Source: Actinomycetota bacterium (GTDB taxonomy: Bacteria > Actinomycetota > Thermoleophilia > Gaiellales > Gaiellaceae). From it: a stretch of 5,515 bases of DNA. Both the position numbers and the translations under genes were made by a program. Position 1 is the first letter of the stretch. Every line of letters starts with the position of its first letter. The notes under the pieces are model-generated. The model was not told the DNA's origin and ran no database searches. It saw only the letters and a program-made list of their open reading frames with translations. The stretch lies in contig JACDGR010000244.1 in NCBI GenBank assembly GCA_013821525.1, positions 1-5,515 of the forward strand, written 5' to 3'. Positions 5,210-5,515 of this stretch are shown one piece after another.

Positions 5210-5515
5210 CGATCCGCTCCTGCAGTGAGAGTGCCGTCTCGACGCGCGCGTTCGCGATCGCATGCACCGCAGCGGTCGCGGCCGCAATCGTCGTGATGCA
5301 CGGCACGCGCGCCGTCAGCGCGGCCTCACGGATCAAGTACCCGTCCGACCGGGGCTCCGGGCCGCCATCGGGCGTGTTGACGATCAGGTTGCACCGCCCG
5401 CGCCTGATCAGATCCACGACGCTGGGCCCGTCACCGGGGTCGTTGACCTTCCGCACGTCGTCGACCTCCAGGCCGGCGCTGCGCAGGGTGCGCGCGGTCC
5501 CGTCCGTGGCGTACA
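5181..5515 (-). CDS. carB: Carbamoyl-phosphate synthase large subunit, C-terminal part only
   Basis: CarB makes carbamoyl phosphate from ammonia (delivered by CarA from glutamine), bicarbonate and two ATP, for pyrimidines and arginine. Only the last 110 residues are visible; the full protein is about 1,070-1,100 aa and starts outside the window. What is seen is the C-terminal MGS-like allosteric domain: YATDGTARTL at its start, DLIRRGRCNLIVNTP in the middle, then RSDGYLIREAA and PCITTIAAATAAVHAI. These match the family consensus for the region that binds regulatory nucleotides (UMP in E. coli). The stop is TAG at 5181-5183, 29 bases inside pyrK. The order carB-pyrK-pyrD indicates a pyrimidine operon whose earlier genes lie beyond the high-coordinate edge. 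Confidence 0.96.
   Translation of the reverse strand, partial: YATDGTARTLRSAGLEVDDVRKVNDPGDGPSVVDLIRRGRCNLIVNTPDGGPEPRSDGYLIREAALTARVPCITTIAAATAAVHAIANARVETALSLQERIDVETRARAS
5217..5221 (-). promoter_or_regulatory. Shine-Dalgarno that fixes the pyrK start
   Basis: AGGAG on the minus strand lies seven bases before ATG 5209, inside the carB coding region. It decides the pyrK start in favour of 5209. Confidence 0.7.

Noticed and set aside
4547..5296. 249-residue plus-strand open frame opposite pyrK
   Set aside because: Antisense to a complete PyrK with all four iron-sulphur Cys; its composition mirrors the codons of the other strand.
1..5515. Mobile elements, CRISPR, tRNA/rRNA, toxin-antitoxin or defence genes
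   Set aside because: None seen: the window is covered by ten housekeeping-type genes with gaps of at most about 50 bases, and no direct-repeat arrays.

Overview
The window is a dense block of ten genes, all on the minus strand, in very G+C-rich DNA. The combination of mihF (an H2TH nucleoid protein known only from Actinobacteria) with gmk, rpoZ and coaBC, preceded by carB and the PyrK/PyrD pair of a class 1B dihydroorotate dehydrogenase, points to an actinobacterium. Mycobacteria and many other familiar actinobacteria use a quinone-linked class 2 PyrD and keep pyrF between carB and mihF. The PyrK/PyrD arrangement and the missing pyrF suggest a different or deeper lineage such as Thermoleophilia; that placement is inference.

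In the direction of transcription (high to low coordinates) the window opens with the C-terminal end of carB, then pyrK and pyrD: the pyrimidine part, making carbamoyl phosphate and oxidising dihydroorotate to orotate. A 52-base gap follows, the largest in the window. It holds a possible promoter for mihF and, just upstream, a cluster of inverted TTGCCA repeats. Next come mihF (nucleoid protein), gmk (GMP to GDP), rpoZ (RNA polymerase omega) and, after 42 bases, coaBC (two steps of coenzyme A synthesis). The block ends with a small sugar-phosphate-type nucleotidyltransferase, a three-repeat TPR protein and the start of dtd (D-aminoacyl-tRNA deacylase), which runs off the window.

The genes are tightly packed: ATGA, GTGA and CTGA stop/start overlaps, longer overlaps at carB/pyrK and mihF/gmk, and only three short gaps. 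This indicates one or two polycistronic transcripts with translational coupling. The content is housekeeping, and I see no mobile element, CRISPR array, RNA gene or unknown multi-gene system.

The observations most worth following are small. The Shine-Dalgarno (SD) sequence of pyrD lies in a perfect hairpin at the end of pyrK, with an AUU triplet at ideal start distance. Two genes (pyrD and the nucleotidyltransferase) have no ATG, GTG or TTG where their conserved N-terminus should start. The CoaC flap carries Glu where the E. coli type enzyme has its catalytic Cys. The mihF promoter, if real, would give a leaderless mRNA.
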